This document shows positions 63,988-64,000 of a stretch of 64,000 bases of DNA, piece by piece (the first letter of the stretch is position 1; every line of letters begins with the position of its first letter). This stretch comes from Cytophagales bacterium (lineage in GTDB: Bacteria > Bacteroidota > Bacteroidia > Cytophagales > Spirosomataceae): NCBI GenBank assembly GCA_013298125.1, contig JAAFJP010000012.1, positions 93,083-157,082 on the forward strand, written 5' to 3'. The notes beneath the pieces were generated by a model. It did not search any database. It was given only the letters and a program-made list of their open reading frames with translations, and was not told where the DNA came from. The translations under genes and the position numbers were made by a program.

Positions 63988-64000
63988 CACTCCCAAACGA

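Larger units (their letters stand above)
63394..64000. other. gap right of the IS630 gene
   Basis: 607 bases with no convincing gene. Contents: the IS right end (to 63447), a hairpin at 63522-63579, a possible coding remnant on the minus strand (63612-63790), a very AT-rich stretch from about 63830, and a strong promoter match at the window edge. Confidence 0.6.

Overview
The window looks like a chromosome segment from a low-GC member of the Bacteroidota, order Cytophagales (the Spirosomaceae, near Emticicia, Arcicella or Flectobacillus, are my guess from gene style only). The evidence is two SusC/SusD outer-membrane nutrient loci, lipoproteins with Cys boxes, a T9SS-type C-terminal sorting domain, promoters of the TTTG / TAnnTTTG kind, and many gap-filling inverted repeats typical of this group. 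No rRNA or tRNA gene lies inside the window, but the last 50 bases look like a strong promoter, possibly of an rRNA operon.

Layout. 1-5.8 kb (minus): FG-GAP lipoprotein, SusD, SusC. 6.3-13.5 kb: a large FAD/Fe-S oxidase with a repeat array inside its reading frame, a Crp-like regulator, a sterol-desaturase-like membrane enzyme and a secreted six-hairpin glycosidase-like protein. 13.6-18.6 kb: a methionine block, starting with a SAM-I riboswitch, then two DinB-fold genes (one YfiT-like thiol transferase), metY, an IS200/IS605-type TnpA with three near-identical-core 60-bp palindromes, and metX. 18.9-31.8 kb: secreted M57 and S8 proteases, PAP2 phosphatase, a TMTC-like GT-C/TPR membrane protein, GNAT, an HNH nuclease pair, ispF, AI-2E transporter, M15 peptidase, DMT exporter, nagB-like gene and def. 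32-40.5 kb: a HipA-like kinase/DUF3037 pair, then an operon murB - AAA ATPase - small protein - kdsA (a probable cargo pair in a cell-envelope operon), a SPOR lipoprotein, fused SCOT and DoxX. 40.6-46.1 kb: second SusC/SusD locus with a DUF4397-like lipoprotein. 46.2-55.9 kb: acyl-CoA dehydrogenase, transglutaminase, DUF1684, TonB receptor with a mobile repeat in its leader, DUF4956, an AAA/DUF234 ATPase behind four alternating repeats, and ribE. 56-62.3 kb: GH20 hexosaminidase, a small cluster of unknown membrane genes, a HisKA_3/NarL two-component pair and tyrS. 62.3-63.45 kb: an IS630 element inserted exactly at the tyrS stop codon.

The most striking theme is how repeats reshape genes: in-frame repeat arrays in two proteins, palindrome families in which both arms change together, a TnpA unit between metY and metX, a riboswitch fragment left in front of metY, and an IS that rewrote a stop codon. 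Candidate under-described two-gene systems are the ATPase/183-aa pair inside murB-kdsA, the HipA-like kinase/DUF3037 pair and the HNH/123-aa pair. All functional calls come from reading motifs by eye; no database search was possible.
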